Shown here piece by piece: positions 46,401 through 56,874 of a DNA stretch of 64,000 bases. The notes under the pieces are model-generated. The model made no database searches and was not told the origin of the DNA. It worked only from the letters and a program-made list of their open reading frames with translations. The DNA comes from Clarkia xantiana subsp. parviflora (lineage: Eukaryota > Streptophyta > Magnoliopsida > Myrtales > Onagraceae), in assembly GCA_036873135.1 (NCBI GenBank), contig JAPTYO010000008.1:39130819-39194818 (forward strand). Direction: 5' to 3'. Both the position numbers and the translations under genes were made by a program. Position 1 is the stretch's first letter, and each line of letters starts with the position of its first letter.

Positions 46401-46610
46401 CACCTACGCACTTTGTTACGCTCTATCAAAATTCCAAGAAAGGAATCAATGCTTAAGCAAATTTAGCAATTCCCAATTGTGAAGTCAATAAATGTGCAAG
46501 TGCCGAAGCAAATTTCGCCTACAACAACGATGCTGAAATTTTCAGTGGTCTTGATACTATTACCAATTTAGATGTTGCATATTTTATTGAGGAAAAAGAA
46601 AATATATGAG
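46401..46610 (+). pseudogene. Copia-C2 gag end
   Basis: Reads [15 protein letters not shown], a stop, then SAEANFAYNNDAEIFSGLDTITNLDVA, the usual sequence between the zinc knuckle and the protease in this copia group. Confidence 0.7.
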
Positions 46611-46985
46611 AATGTTATCTCTTTGTAATAGAATAAAGGGTCAAGAAATATCATAATAAATTCTGATCCAATGAATGAATAAATGGTTATAAAGATCCTA
46701 TTTATTTTTCTTATGTACTACACATCAATACAAAGACCTATATTATGAATAAAACGATCCAGAAGATCGATAATTTTTATTTATGAATTTACTTATTATT
46801 TATTATACCGCATTTTAATTTATTTATTTATTATACTACACTTTATTTTAGTTATTTACTATACTGCATTTTATTTAACTTTATTTAAATTATTTATTAT
46901 ACTGCACTTTATTTCAGTATTTATTTACTTCATTTATTTTCTTTATGAAGAATATGGATATTTAGCAATCATCAATTAAATCCAA
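46611..46985 (+). other. Non-coding spacer between gag and protease of Copia-C2
   Basis: AT-rich, with repeated TTATTATACTGCATTTTATT-like units at about 46790-46920 and one GATCCAGAAGATC unit. Copia-C1 has related sequence in the same place (TTGCATTGCATTTACAG units at 38930-39060). A spacer that separates gag from pol in both elements suggests a family trait. Confidence 0.6.
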
Positions 46986-46989
46986 GACT

Positions 46990-47172
46990 GTTCATGAGGA
47001 TATATGTCTTGCGGATTGCGTCAGTACACATACTATATTAAGAGATGCCAAATATTTTTCTCACCAGAAGATGAGAAATGATGATATTACTACTATATCA
47101 GGTAGTACAAACTTGATTGAAGGTTGTGAAAAAGCCAATTTGTTAATGGCCGCAGAACAAAATTGGAAATAA
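46990..47172 (+). pseudogene. Copia-C2 protease relic
   Basis: Reads ICLADCVSTHTILRDAKYF, then ISGSTNLIEGCEKANLLM, the copia protease start, with DCVSTH in place of the usual D-S-A/G-T-T-H active-site box. Ends at a stop at about 47172. Confidence 0.7.
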
Positions 47173-47179
47173 ATGATGC

Positions 47180-48380
47180 ACTTTATTGCAGAAAGTCTCA
47201 AAGAAATTTACTGAGCTTTATAGATATCCGCTAAAATGGCTATCATATTGAGACTATGAATGATAGAAAGAATGAATATCTATATATTACTACAATTCAG
47301 TCGGGGTGATAAATGTATCTTGGAGAAATTACCCGCTTTTTCCTGTTGTTTATATTACGCTACTATAAGTGTCATTGAAACGCATAGTACGGTAAACCAG
47401 AAGTTTACCAATACAAATGAATTTATAATTTGGCATGACCTGTTAGGCCATCCCTGTCCATATATGATGCGAAAGATAATAGAAAATTCTCATGGGCACC
47501 CATTGAAGAACCAAAATATTATGCAATTTAGAGAGTTCTCTTGTGCTGTTTGTTCTAAAGGAAAATTAATAACAAGATCTTCACATGATAATGTTGGGTT
47601 TGAGTCCCCTGTGTTTTTGGAAAGGATACAAGGGGATATATATATGGGCCTTTTCACCCTTCATGTGGACCATTCAGATATTTTATGGTTTTGATAGATG
47701 CATCAACAAGATGGTCTCATGTGTGCTTATTGTCTACTAGAAATTTAGCATTTGCAAGATTGCTTGCTCAGATAGTTAAATTGAGAGCACAATTCCCAGA
47801 ATTTACAATAAAGAAGATTCGTCTGGACAATGCTGGCGAATTTACAACACATGCCTTTAATGATTATTGTATGGAAACTGGAATAACTGTTGAACAACCA
47901 GTCACTCATGTTCAAACACAAAATGGTCTAGCAGAATCATTAATAAAGCGCCTACAATTAATAGCTAGACCATTATTAATGAGAACAAAACTCCCTGTAT
48001 CAGCATGGGGGCACACTATTATGCACGCAGCAGCACTTTTGCGCATCAGGACAACTGGTTATCATAAATTCTCCCCTTTACAATTGGCTTTTGGTCATGA
48101 GCCAAATATTTCCCATCTAAGAATATTTGGTTGTGCGATATATGTTCTGATTGCTCCACCACAACGCACAAAGATGGGTCCACAATGAATGGTGGGAATA
48201 TATGTTGGATATGAGTCCCCTTCAATAGTTAAATACCTTGAACCAATGACTGGAGACTTATTCACAGCAAGATTTGCTAATTGTCACTTTAATGAGTCAG
48301 ATTTTCCAGCATTAGGAGGAGAAAATAATAAGCTGGTAAAGAGATTGATTGGAATACATTGGCATCATCTTATTTAGATC
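47180..48380 (+). pseudogene. Copia-C2 integrase
   Basis: GAG-pre-integrase zinc region WHDLLGHPCPYMMRKI...CAVCSKGK (about 47430-47575), a frame change near 47690, then the catalytic core: LIDASTRW, IKKIRLDNAGEF, and the glutamate in TQNGLAESLIKR (about 47690-47950). LRIFGCAIYV ends the core near 48150, a stop is at 48187, and GIYVGYESPSIVKYLEP follows. The D,D,E residues are all present, but at least one frameshift and one stop break the protein. Confidence 0.88.
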
Positions 48381-48855
48381 CTCGCACAAATCAATGTGAA
48401 TATGAAGATGTAAAAAAGATAATTCATTTACAAAACACTGCCAATCAACTACCAGATGCATTTACTGACCCCAAACGAGTTACTAAATCTCATATACCAG
48501 CTGAAAATGCTCTGATTGGAATTGATATCCCAGTATGACAATCTATAAGTGCAAAAGAAAGTAAACCCCGCCAGAAGCGAGGAAGACCAATCGGTTCCAA
48601 GGATAAGAATCCTCTAAAATAAAGAAGGAGCAATAACTGAAAATGGCAATATTATGAAGGTAACTGCCTCAGAAGAAGAAAATGACATAACAAACGAAAA
48701 ACCTTTGAAAAGGTTCAGGTACTTGAAGAAAATGGTGATAATGATGAGATCTCAATAAGTTATGTTTATTCTGGAAAAAGATGGAACAAAAAATATACAG
48801 CTGTCGACAACGTCTTTGCATATAATGTTGCTTGTGAAATACTAAGACAAGACGA
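48381..48855 (+). pseudogene. Copia-C2 integrase-RT linker
   Basis: Low-complexity linker with scraps such as RTNQCEYEDVKKIIHLQNTA and KRGRPIGSKDKN-like basic sequence near 48570-48600, broken by stops. Expected between integrase and RT in copia elements. Confidence 0.6.
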
Positions 48856-49945
48856 GGATCTCGAACCAAAATCAATTGCAGAATGCAAACAGAGAGATGA
48901 TTGGCCAAAATGGAAAGATGCAATTCAAGCTGAATTAACTTCACTAAACAAGCGAGAAGTATTTGGACCTATAGTTCAGACACCTGAAGGAATTAAGCCA
49001 GTTGGCTACAAATGAGTTTTTGTGCGGAAAAGAAACGAGAATAATGAGATTGTTAGATATAAAGCAAGATTTGTCATAAGGATTTTCGCAGAGGTCTGGC
49101 GTTGATTATATGGAGACTTACTCTCTAGTGGTGGATGCGATTACCTTCAGATATCTTATAAGTTTGGCAGTAACTGAAAAGCTTCATATGCGTCTAATGG
49201 ATATTATTACAGCCTATTTATATGGCTCATTAGATAGTGAAATCCACATAAAAATTCCTGAAGGATTTAAGATGCTTGAAGCATGCAAGAATTCCCGGGA
49301 AAACTGTTCAATCAAATTAAATAAGTCGTTGTATGGTCTAAAGCAATCTGAACGAATGTGGTATAATCGTCTTAGTGAATATTTTCTAAAAGAGGTGTAT
49401 AAGAGTGATCATATATGTCCATGTGTTTTCGTAATTATTGTTGTGCATGTTGATGATTTAAATATTATTGGAACTCCTGAAGAGCTTCAAGACATAGTAA
49501 ATTACATGACAAAATAATTTTAAATGAAAGACCTTGGGAAAACAAAGTTTTGTCTTGGCTTGAAAAATTGAGCATTTAAAAGATGGATTTTTTTTCTCAT
49601 CAATCATCTTACATAGATAAGGTGTTAAAACAATTTTACATTGATAAGGCACATCCATTTAGTACCCCAATGGTTGTAAGGTCGCTAAATGTTGATAAAG
49701 ATATTTTTCGTCCTCGTGAGATGAATGAAGAACCCCTTGGTCTTGAAGTACCTTATCTAAGTGCTATAGGAACATTAATATATCTTGCAAATTACACAAG
49801 GCAAGATATTTCTTTCGCTGTAAATTCATTAGCAAGATTTAGCTCTTCCCCAACACAAAGACATTGGAACGGGATTAAGCATATATTTCGATATCTCCGA
49901 GGAACGAATAGAATGGGCTTATTTTATGATCGAGATCTGGACTAA
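48856..49945 (+). pseudogene. Copia-C2 reverse transcriptase
   Basis: DDWPKWKDAIQAELTSLNKR (about 48895-48955) opens the domain, with a stop near 49014 and a frame change near 49080. The next frame has GVDYMETYSLVV, ITAYLYGSLDSEIHIKIPEG, LNKSLYGLKQSERMWYNRL and VHVDDLNIIG, where the usual YVDD reads HVDD (about 49446). A stop follows at 49515, then SYIDKVLKQF, PYLSAIGTLIYLANYTRQDI and GIKHIFRYLRGT to 49945. Confidence 0.88.
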
Positions 49946-51512
49946 TAGGTTTTGCAAATGCAGGATATTTATCAGATCCACACAAGGGTCAATCTCAAAC
50001 AGGTTATTTATTTACGTGTGGCGGCACAACGATATCATGGCGATCAATGAAGCAGACATTAGCTGCCTGTCGGACCTAAAATCTGACCTAAGACGATTAC
50101 GTTTTGAAAACGTGGATTTTTAATATAGTCGCCACTAGTTAATTAAGGCTAACTAGAAACCTAAATTTCCTAGGGAAAAACATGATTAGTCACCTAGTTC
50201 TAAAATTGGCCTACGATGAGAGATTTGATTCGGGGGTTCCATTACGGATTAAAACGCATGATAGTAATCTCGCCCTTTCGGTATTCAATTCACATATTGC
50301 CACTACTCTAATTATATATACAATTTTATAGCATAAGAAAAAGGCCAAAGAATATCTCTACCCTAAGTAGTAATTAATTATAAACTAATTCTATATAAAT
50401 AAAACTATATTTCAGTTTATATGAAAAAAAAACGTAAGAATAATAACATATATATATCTAACATACTTTTGGCCACCATTCATCTAACATACTTGCATGA
50501 AAATATAACACATTATACATTATAATACACAATATATTTTTATATGCACATGTAATGCACAGAACCTAACTACCTGAACTAAAGAAACAGGACTGACCAG
50601 TTTGTGCAGGAGTATTAGAGCTACCGTAACAGAAGGTATATGGGCGGAGTACTATGGTGACTGGGTCATCACGGTCGGACTTGGGTGATGCAGGTGGTCG
50701 TGCGAGCTAGCTCGAGGCAAAGCTCCTTCAGACTTCATGCCCTGCTCCGGTGATGGTGCCGTCGATGTGGGAGAGATGGCCGGTGATAGCTTTGGTCGAT
50801 GGTGGTGCTGCTATGGCTGGAAATTGGAATCAGATCGGAATCGGGATTGTCGGAGTTGATTGCCGGGCGCAGGTCGGAGTCAGCAACGGTGAAGGTGAAG
50901 GTTACCGGCCGGAGGTCTGGATCTGACTGGAACGGCTTCTAAGTCGGGACCGGAAGGTCGAGACAACGGCCCGGCGACGGGGCTCGGCGGGGTGTGAACT
51001 TCGTACAGTAGGGGTGGCGGCGCCGACGATGGCAGAGCTCGGAGGAGGAATTGGGGTCACCGAGGGCGAAAGCTGCGACAGGGATTAAGAATTCAATATT
51101 TGCAAGACAACAAAGGACGCACGGAGGCTGAGACGAATCCCGATCGAAGAAGGACGGGATGAGCATGCTCAGTTTCCATGAAGAAGAAGTACAGTGCTTG
51201 CTTGACCGAAGAAGTAATCGTGAAGAAGCAACAACGTTAGTCGAGCGGAGGAATAAATGGTGATGACGAGATTCTGGTCGAGGTCGGAGCCGCCGGTCAA
51301 ATTCGGAGCAGATGGCTCGAGTGAAGTGAGTCATGAAGTGGACAAGATGACTGGGGAATGGAGTGAAGATGGCTGTTGGACCCTCAGGTGGTCGTGCGTG
51401 GCTGAGACACAAATAATTCATAGTGATATATATAATAACAATACAAACATACACTAATAGTTAATTAAATCCAAAAACTAAGATGCTACATACAATGGCT
51501 ACGATATATGCA

Positions 51513-51543
<31 letters not shown>

Positions 51544-52270
51544 AGAGATTCAAAGTTGGAAATCCAAATAAACTCTGTATTTTTTTTTTTTTTTTTGTCT
51601 CCCCATACAATGTAAATTACAACTCTATTTATAATACCTAGTAACTATTCTAACTAGGAAATAAATATTGTTGATTTATTCTAACAATAAATGCTAAATA
51701 TTCAGAAAATATACTCTAAATATTCAACAAATATTCTCTGCAATAAATACAAATAACTATCCTAATTTAAGCCAGTCCTATCTTTGGAAACTTCGCGACT
51801 TTCCATATTTAAATACTTCCTTCCTTTTTTTTTACGTGTCACATATGACATTTTGAACGTGCTACGCGCGGACCAAAATTAGGTGTTTACACTGCCGCAT
51901 ACTCAAATCATGCGGAGATAATTGCATTACATGAGGCAAGTCGAGAATGTGTCTGGTTAAGATCGATGACACATCATATCCAGAAGATGTGCAACTTACA
52001 TTTGGATGAAAATGTACCAACTATATTGTACGACGATAATGCAGCATGCACCGCTCAGATGAAGAAGGCTACATCAAAGGAGAGAGGACGAAGCACATTT
52101 CCCCCAAGTTATTCTTCACCCATGATCTTGAGAAGAAAGGTGACATCAACATCCAACAAGTCTGTTCCAGTGATAATCTAGCAGATTTATTCACGAAGGC
52201 TTTACCAACTGCGACATTTGAAAGACTTATGAACAAAATTGGATTGCGTCGACTTAAAGACATTTTGTGA
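49946..52270 (+). pseudogene. Copia-C2 RNase H, split by solo LARD-B LTR
   Basis: First part 49946-50067: GYLSDPHKGQSQTGYLF-like sequence in mixed frames up to SMKQTLA. It is interrupted by the LTR at 50068-51891 and resumes at 51897 in YSNHAEIIALHEASRECVWL, MTHHIQKMCNL and LYDDNAACTAQMKK, with a frame change near 52085, then LADLFTKALPTATFERLM and LRRLKDIL before the stop at 52268-52270. The CTGCC duplication at both edges shows the gene was contiguous before the insertion. Confidence 0.88.
50068..51891 (-). repeat. Solo LARD-B LTR in Copia-C2
   Basis: 1824-bp LTR, minus strand TGTAAACACC at 51891 to GTCCGACA at 50068, flanked by CTGCC (50063-50067, 51892-51896). It is 500 bp longer than the other two long copies because its GC-rich centre (about 50580-51430) is longer and carries a sense-direction frame of 171 codons (50939-51454, minus). 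An AATA microsatellite is at about 51512-51545. No internal region remains. Confidence 0.92.
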
Positions 52271-52404
52271 TGTCATCATCAGGGGAAGAATCTAATTATC
52301 TATAGCACTGAAATCTTTTTCCCTTAACTAAGGTTTTGTCCCACTGAATTTTCCTGGTAAGATTTTAACAAGGCAACAATTTCTGTATGAACATCCAGGG
52401 GGAG
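52271..52404 (+). mobile_element. Copia-C2 3' UTR and polypurine tract
   Basis: Short UTR with CTTTTTCCCTTAACTAAGG, also present in Copia-C1 near 41767-41790, ending CCAGGGGGAG before the LTR. Confidence 0.8.
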
Positions 52405-53337
52405 TGTTACGAATAAATCTAATAGGATTTCTAGGGATGTTCATTATCTACTGGTATTATATGTAGATATTATTTAGGGTTAAAGGTTCTTTTGGTACCA
52501 CATGTTTGCAAAAATTACACTGTTCATACCACTAGTATTTTTTCGTACCGAATTGGTACCGTATGTTTCCAAACCTTACTGTTTTGGTACCTCCGTTAGG
52601 GTTCTGTCAAAAACAGCCGTTAAATGGCATGTGAAATGCACGTGACCAGCTCAAAACTTTCAATTTTGTTACAATTTAGTCCATCTAATACATCCCTAAC
52701 TTTTATTTTGTTCAATTTAGTCATAAAACTTCAAAACTAAACCATTTTCCCAAATTGACCTAGCCGGACTTAGCCTAGGGCTAGGTTCGACCCTGGGTCA
52801 TGGTCTCCGGACCCAGGCGACCCCGACCCAGGGTCGGACCTAGCCCTAGGCTAGGTCCGGCTAGGTCAATTGGGACCTATACCCAATTTGGGGCTAGGTC
52901 CCAATTGACCTAGCCGGACCTAGCCTAGGGCTAGGTCCGGCTAGGTCAATTTGGGGAAATGGTTTGATTTTGAAGTTTTAGGACTAAATTGAACAAAATA
53001 AAAGTTAGGGATGTATTAGATGGACTAAATTGTAACAAAATTGAAAGTTTTGGGCTGGTCACGTGCATGGCACATGCCATTTAACAGCCGCTTTTGACGG
53101 AACCCTAACGGAGGTACCAAAACAGTAAGGTTTGGAAACATATGGTACCAATTCGGTACGAAAAAATACTAATAGTATGAACAGTGTAATTTTTGCAAAC
53201 ATGTGGTACCAAAAGGACCTTTAACCCTATTATTTACCTTTCTCATCAAGTCTAACCCTATATAAATGGTGTTTCTACATAAGAATAAACATCCTTATTT
53301 ACTCTTTTCTATTCTCTTTTTGTATGATTTCATAGCA
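52405..53337 (+). repeat. Copia-C2 3' LTR carrying a foldback element
   Basis: Starts TGTTACGAATAAA after the polypurine tract, is split at 52476 by a Mutator-type foldback, and resumes at 53237 with a TATA motif CTATATAAATGG near 53261, ending about CATAGCA (53337). Without the insertion it is about 170 bp, close to the 185 bp of Copia-C1. The exact end is uncertain because the 5' LTR is missing. Confidence 0.7.
52477..53227. mobile_element. Mutator-type foldback MITE, 751 bp
   Basis: Flanked by the 9-bp duplication TATTATTTA (52468-52476, 53228-53236). The ends GGGTTAAAGGTTCTTTTGGT and, inverted, GGGTTAAAGGTCCTTTTGGT start long inverted repeats that cover most of the element. The core (about 52755-52955) is made of CCTAGCCGGACC / GGCTAGGTCC units in both directions. 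A 9-bp duplication with long inverted repeats fits Mutator-like MITEs. No gene. Confidence 0.88.
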
Positions 53338-53572
53338 ATTTCATCATTCTTTTAGACTTTTTTTTTGGTAATAATCAATATGTTAGACAAAAATAGTGAA
53401 ATCGTATTAACTAATTTGTTTTGTGAAGAGAAATTGCTGCCAGTTAATAATGGAGATTATTTGGCCAAAAATAATAATAATGATTATTGCCATAACCTTA
53501 ATTTAGGGTACGTGTCTAAACTCGATTAACTTACGTATATAGACTTATGTAGAACGACCCCCTATTTTAACA
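53338..53572. other. No gene seen; one tiny LINE-like insertion
   Basis: Flanking DNA of Copia-C2 without a recognised feature, apart from TGGCCAAAAATAATAATAAT at 53462-53481 between two GATTATT copies. Confidence 0.5.
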
Positions 53573-53839
53573 TACATTTCTAGGGATTTTAAGTTTAACC
53601 AAATTGGTACATGGGATAACAACCCAAAACGAATTGGTGCCTCAACTAAATTTTGTGACAGATTGGTACCTGACTTAATCTGGGTGTTGCACCGTTAGAA
53701 TTCCTGATTAAAACTCACGGAATCGGTCACGTTCGGAGCACGTGACAATTTCTTTTCTAAATTCAAATTAGCCGGATAGATCCCTTGAGGGATTTAATAA
53801 TGAAAATGGTTCGTTTTCACTTCTTATTTGTCACCTTCT

Positions 53840-54128
53840 AAGCACAGAAGCCCTTGTTCTTCCCCAAACCAGAGCTCTCTCCTTCCCTTCCCGACGGTTG
53901 TTAGGGTTTGGTCCAGTTCCAGATTTTCTGGCAATTTTTCATTTCTTCCTGCCGGAATCGTCGCTCAAGTCGGTGGAAGTCGTTATTTTTAGGTCTAGCC
54001 GTACCGTTGAAGCAATTTCGCGAAAAATGGTGAAATCTTTACTTCACAATGAGTCAGAGCAGTTTGTTTTCTTTCTTATCTCTGTCAATCTTGGTGAATC
54101 GATAGTTGAACTAAGTCCAATTACTTGA
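53840..54128 (+). other. Gene-start-like region in the Mutator-like element
   Basis: Pyrimidine-rich CTCTCTCCTTCCCTTCCC followed by TTAGGGTTT, as in many plant 5' leaders. A 76-codon frame from 53898 (MLGFGPVPDFLAIFHFF) has no known domain. It may be the first exon of a captured gene whose rest is lost. Confidence 0.3.
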
Positions 54129-54494
54129 TATTTGGGTGGGTGTGTTATGAGTTTGTGCGATCAAGACGTTTTGTTAAAGTGCTGCTGTTAGAAAGATACT
54201 GTGAGAGTGGTAGGCTAGGTAGTAGGTTTTTGGTAAGGCACAGTTGCTTTACGATTAAATGTTGACAGTTGGAACCCTATTTTTGTTATGCAGTCCTCGA
54301 CCTGTCTTAGTTGTGAAATAAAATTGTGGAATAGTTATGTATGTAAGGTTTGATTATGTATGCTATGAACCCGTTTTCGGTGTAATGTGTGAGTTGGGGT
54401 TTACTAGATTACAACAGTTCTAGATAAAAACGTATACTACATTATACTAACTCAGGTACTGAATTGCAACACTTAGAACTACCCATATATTTAA

Positions 54495-55008
54495 GGGTTA
54501 ACATGTCTTTTGGTCCATGATGTTTGACCACTTTTTGGTTTTGGTCAATGATGTTTTTTTTTTGCCTAGTTTTGGTACTTTATGTTTGCAGATTTTTCTA
54601 GTTTTGGTCCGACTGTTACATTCCGTTCATTTTTTCCGTTAAGTGACATGTGCAAGTCACGTGATCCACCCTAAACTTTCAATTTTGTTCAAATTTGGGG
54701 GAATTGACCCATTGAACTAGGTTTAGGGTGTCAGTTCCCCCAAATTTGACCCATTAAACCCAGTTCAATTCGCCCAAATTGAACTAGGTTTAATGGGTCA
54801 GTTCCCCCAAATTTGAACAAAACTGAAAGTTTAGGGTGGATCACGTGACTTGCACATGTCACTTAATGGAAAAAATGGACGGAATGTAACGGTCAGACCA
54901 AAACTAGAAAAATCTGCAAACATATGGTACCAAAAATAGGGAAAAAATACATCATGGAACAAAACCCAAAAGTGTTCAAACATCATGGACAAAAAGACCT
55001 GTTAACCC
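54495..55008. mobile_element. Second foldback MITE, nested, 514 bp
   Basis: Ends GGGTTAAC and GTTAACCC start long inverted repeats that include CATGATGTTTGA/TTCAAACATCATGG and CACGTGA blocks. It is flanked by TATATTTAA and TGTATTTAA (one mismatch in 9). Termini and layout resemble 52477-53227, so both may use the same transposase. It inserted inside the Mutator-like element. Confidence 0.82.
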
Positions 55009-55101
55009 TGTATTTAAAGAGAACATATAAGTTTTGTCATATACACAAAAATGAAACAGTTACAACAACAACAAAAGACAGAACATGCTACTCAAACATA
55101 C

Positions 55102-55601
55102 CTAGAAACTATATGCTGAAATAAAAAACAACAGAAGTAGTATAACAACAACAAATTTATAAGTCTTCACTTTCTCTTCAGACATCTGCAACTTGTGCTT
55201 ATAAAACATCTTTCTTACATGAAAAAGCTTCAAAATTTCATGATTAATCTTCTCATTTTGTTGATACATTTCAAGTTTTTCATCTGCAACAGCCATCATC
55301 ATCTTTGCCTTAGCATAAGCTCTCTTAGCATGAGAACACACATCGACATTGTACCATTCGAAATATAAAAAAACATGCTTCTTTTGTAATCAGCTAACCC
55401 TAAATCAGCAATTGGGGGTAACAACAACAACAATTGTCTACAATTTAACGAACAAATACATACATGCCGTATAGGGCACGTGTAGAACCTCCTTGCGAAA
55501 TTTTTCCCGTTCCCAACGTTTTTATCACGGAAATCAGTCCCAAGGAATTTTCTTTGAGTGGGTGTGTCCATCGAAGAACTAGAAGCCATAGAAGACATCA
55601 A
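55102..55601 (-). pseudogene. GRF zinc-finger-like protein relic
   Basis: Minus strand. Exon 1 starts at 55601: MSSMASSSSMDTPTQRKF, then GKNFARRFYTCP, the centre of a GRF finger, followed by a possible donor GTATGT. A second frame from about 55378 gives FEWYNVDVCSHAKRA, the finger's C-terminal half, then a basic/acidic helical region (MYQQNEKINHEILKLF) and a C-terminal hydrophobic stretch KFVVVILLLLFFISAYSF before the stop at 55102. Plant GRF proteins often combine this finger with a coiled coil and one membrane segment. The first two metal-binding Cys seem to be missing, so I call it a relic. It lies entirely inside the Mutator-like element. Confidence 0.45.
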
Positions 55602-55944
55602 TTTGAGCTGGAGTCTTCAATTTCGCAGCTTTTGAGTGTTCAATTTCAGAGCATTCCCAAACCTCCAAGCCCTAATTGTAATGAAGAAAGAGAAGAGGGC
55701 TTCTTCTATCATTATTTTCAATAAGGGTATTTAGGTATTTTTCATGTCCTTTTTATATGCTTTGGCGCCAACACTTGTCACGTGCTCCGCACGTGACCGA
55801 TCCCCATGAGTTTTAACCAGGAATTCTAACGGTGCAACACCCAGGTTAACTCGGGTATTTATTTGTCACAAAATTTAGTGGAGTTACCAGTTCGTTTTGG
55901 GTTGTTCGCCCATGTACCAATTTGATTAAAATCGCTACATTTCT

Positions 55945-56244
55945 GTAAATTCCCCAATCTACCTAATATATTACACACAACTACTCGTATATTATATTGA
56001 CTCTCCATAATCACTGTCTTAACTTAGAAATCAGAGGTGATTGCCGGAAACAATCCCGATCAATTCCTTTGTGCGGGTGTAATTTACAGCTATCAGAGTC
56101 CGACCAGTCAAGATTATCGGAATCATTCAAAACAAAATAACATCATCTGACTTTATTGTGCTTAGTTTTTAACGATTAAACAAATTGATCTTCTGTTGGT
56201 TATACTAACTAGGAAAAACGTGATAATATAGAGGGGGATGACAT
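55945..56244. other. No gene seen
   Basis: Mixed-composition DNA without a recognised frame or repeat. A GTGCGGGTGTAATTTACAG block near 56071 might be part of an LTR, but no partner is present. Confidence 0.4.
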
Positions 56245-56259
56245 AACATTGTAGTAATT

Positions 56260-56458
56260 TTTTTTTTTTTGGCCAACAAACATGGAATTCATTACTTCAA
56301 TGAGAAATCATGGAGGTTTCTTACAATCCAAAGCAAGCAAGGAAATTAAAGGAGACGGCGGGTTAAAAACCCAATCCGGAGGGCACATCCCCTTATTAGA
56401 CTGGCTAGCAATCCAATTCGCACTCTCATTGGCGCTTCTCTTGACAAAAGACCAACGA
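56260..56458 (-). mobile_element. LINE 3' end, 5'-truncated, with poly-A
   Basis: 199 bp flanked by the 15-bp duplication AACATTGTAGTAATT (56245-56259, 56459-56473). On the minus strand it encodes SFVKRSANESANWIASQSN and GMCPPDWVFNPPSPLISLLA, the C-terminus of a plant RNase H-like domain (RVT_3) as found in LINEs. Then come a stop, about 40 bp of UTR ending GTTTGTTGGCC, and a poly-A tail (plus-strand poly-T at 56260-56270). Confidence 0.88.
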
Positions 56459-56486
56459 AACATTGTAGTAATTCAATGCACTCACT

Positions 56487-56500
56487 TTTGGCCAAAAAAA
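56487..56500 (+). mobile_element. Ultra-short LINE-type insertion
   Basis: TTTGGCCAAAAAAA between two perfect copies of AATTCAATGCACTCACT (56470-56486 and 56501-56517). The insert equals the last six or seven bases of the neighbouring LINE 3' end plus a short A tail. Confidence 0.8.
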
Positions 56501-56517
56501 AATTCAATGCACTCACT

Positions 56518-56874
56518 GTTAAAACATGAGATATGGCATATCATGTTGGAAACAAGGCTTGATTCTCATAAAATCGCAACTAACAAAAGCCTAGAAAGCT
56601 TCAGAGCAACGAAAAAAAGCAAGACACACAGATGACTTGCGGGTCATCGGATTCCTTCAAGTGGCCAACCCTCACCTTAAAATACTAAAGGAAAACCAAG
56701 AGTGAACACAGGTTTTACCCCACTGTTTTACATATGAAGGAATTTGCCCACAAACTAAACTAAAAGGACCAAACTAACCCAACAGAAGTTCCAACAAATA
56801 ACAGAAAGGCCCTCAACAAATAATACTAAAAAAAAATACATAACACAAAACACTCCAAGCTTTCTTCAGATGAC
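56518..56874. other. No gene seen
   Basis: Unassigned sequence between the LINE insertion site and the Gypsy-E LTR; the frame that starts in the LINE (56282-56635) runs through it only by chance. Confidence 0.4.

Larger units (their letters stand above)
53582..55935. mobile_element. Mutator-like element carrying a gene relic, 2354 bp
   Basis: Flanked by the 9-bp duplication TACATTTCT (53573-53581, 55936-55944). Related inverted ends of about 200 bp run from AAATTGGTACATGGG inward through GGGTGTTGCACCGTTAGAAT on both sides. The interior has a gene-start-like region on the plus strand near the left end and a spliced-gene-like relic on the minus strand from the right end. No transposase. It resembles a Pack-MULE or a MULE with an accessory gene. 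Confidence 0.8.

Noticed and set aside
46172..46456. 94-codon frame across the plastid-like insert
   Set aside because: It joins tRNA-intron-like DNA, unknown DNA and copia gag by chance; no evidence of a fused gene.
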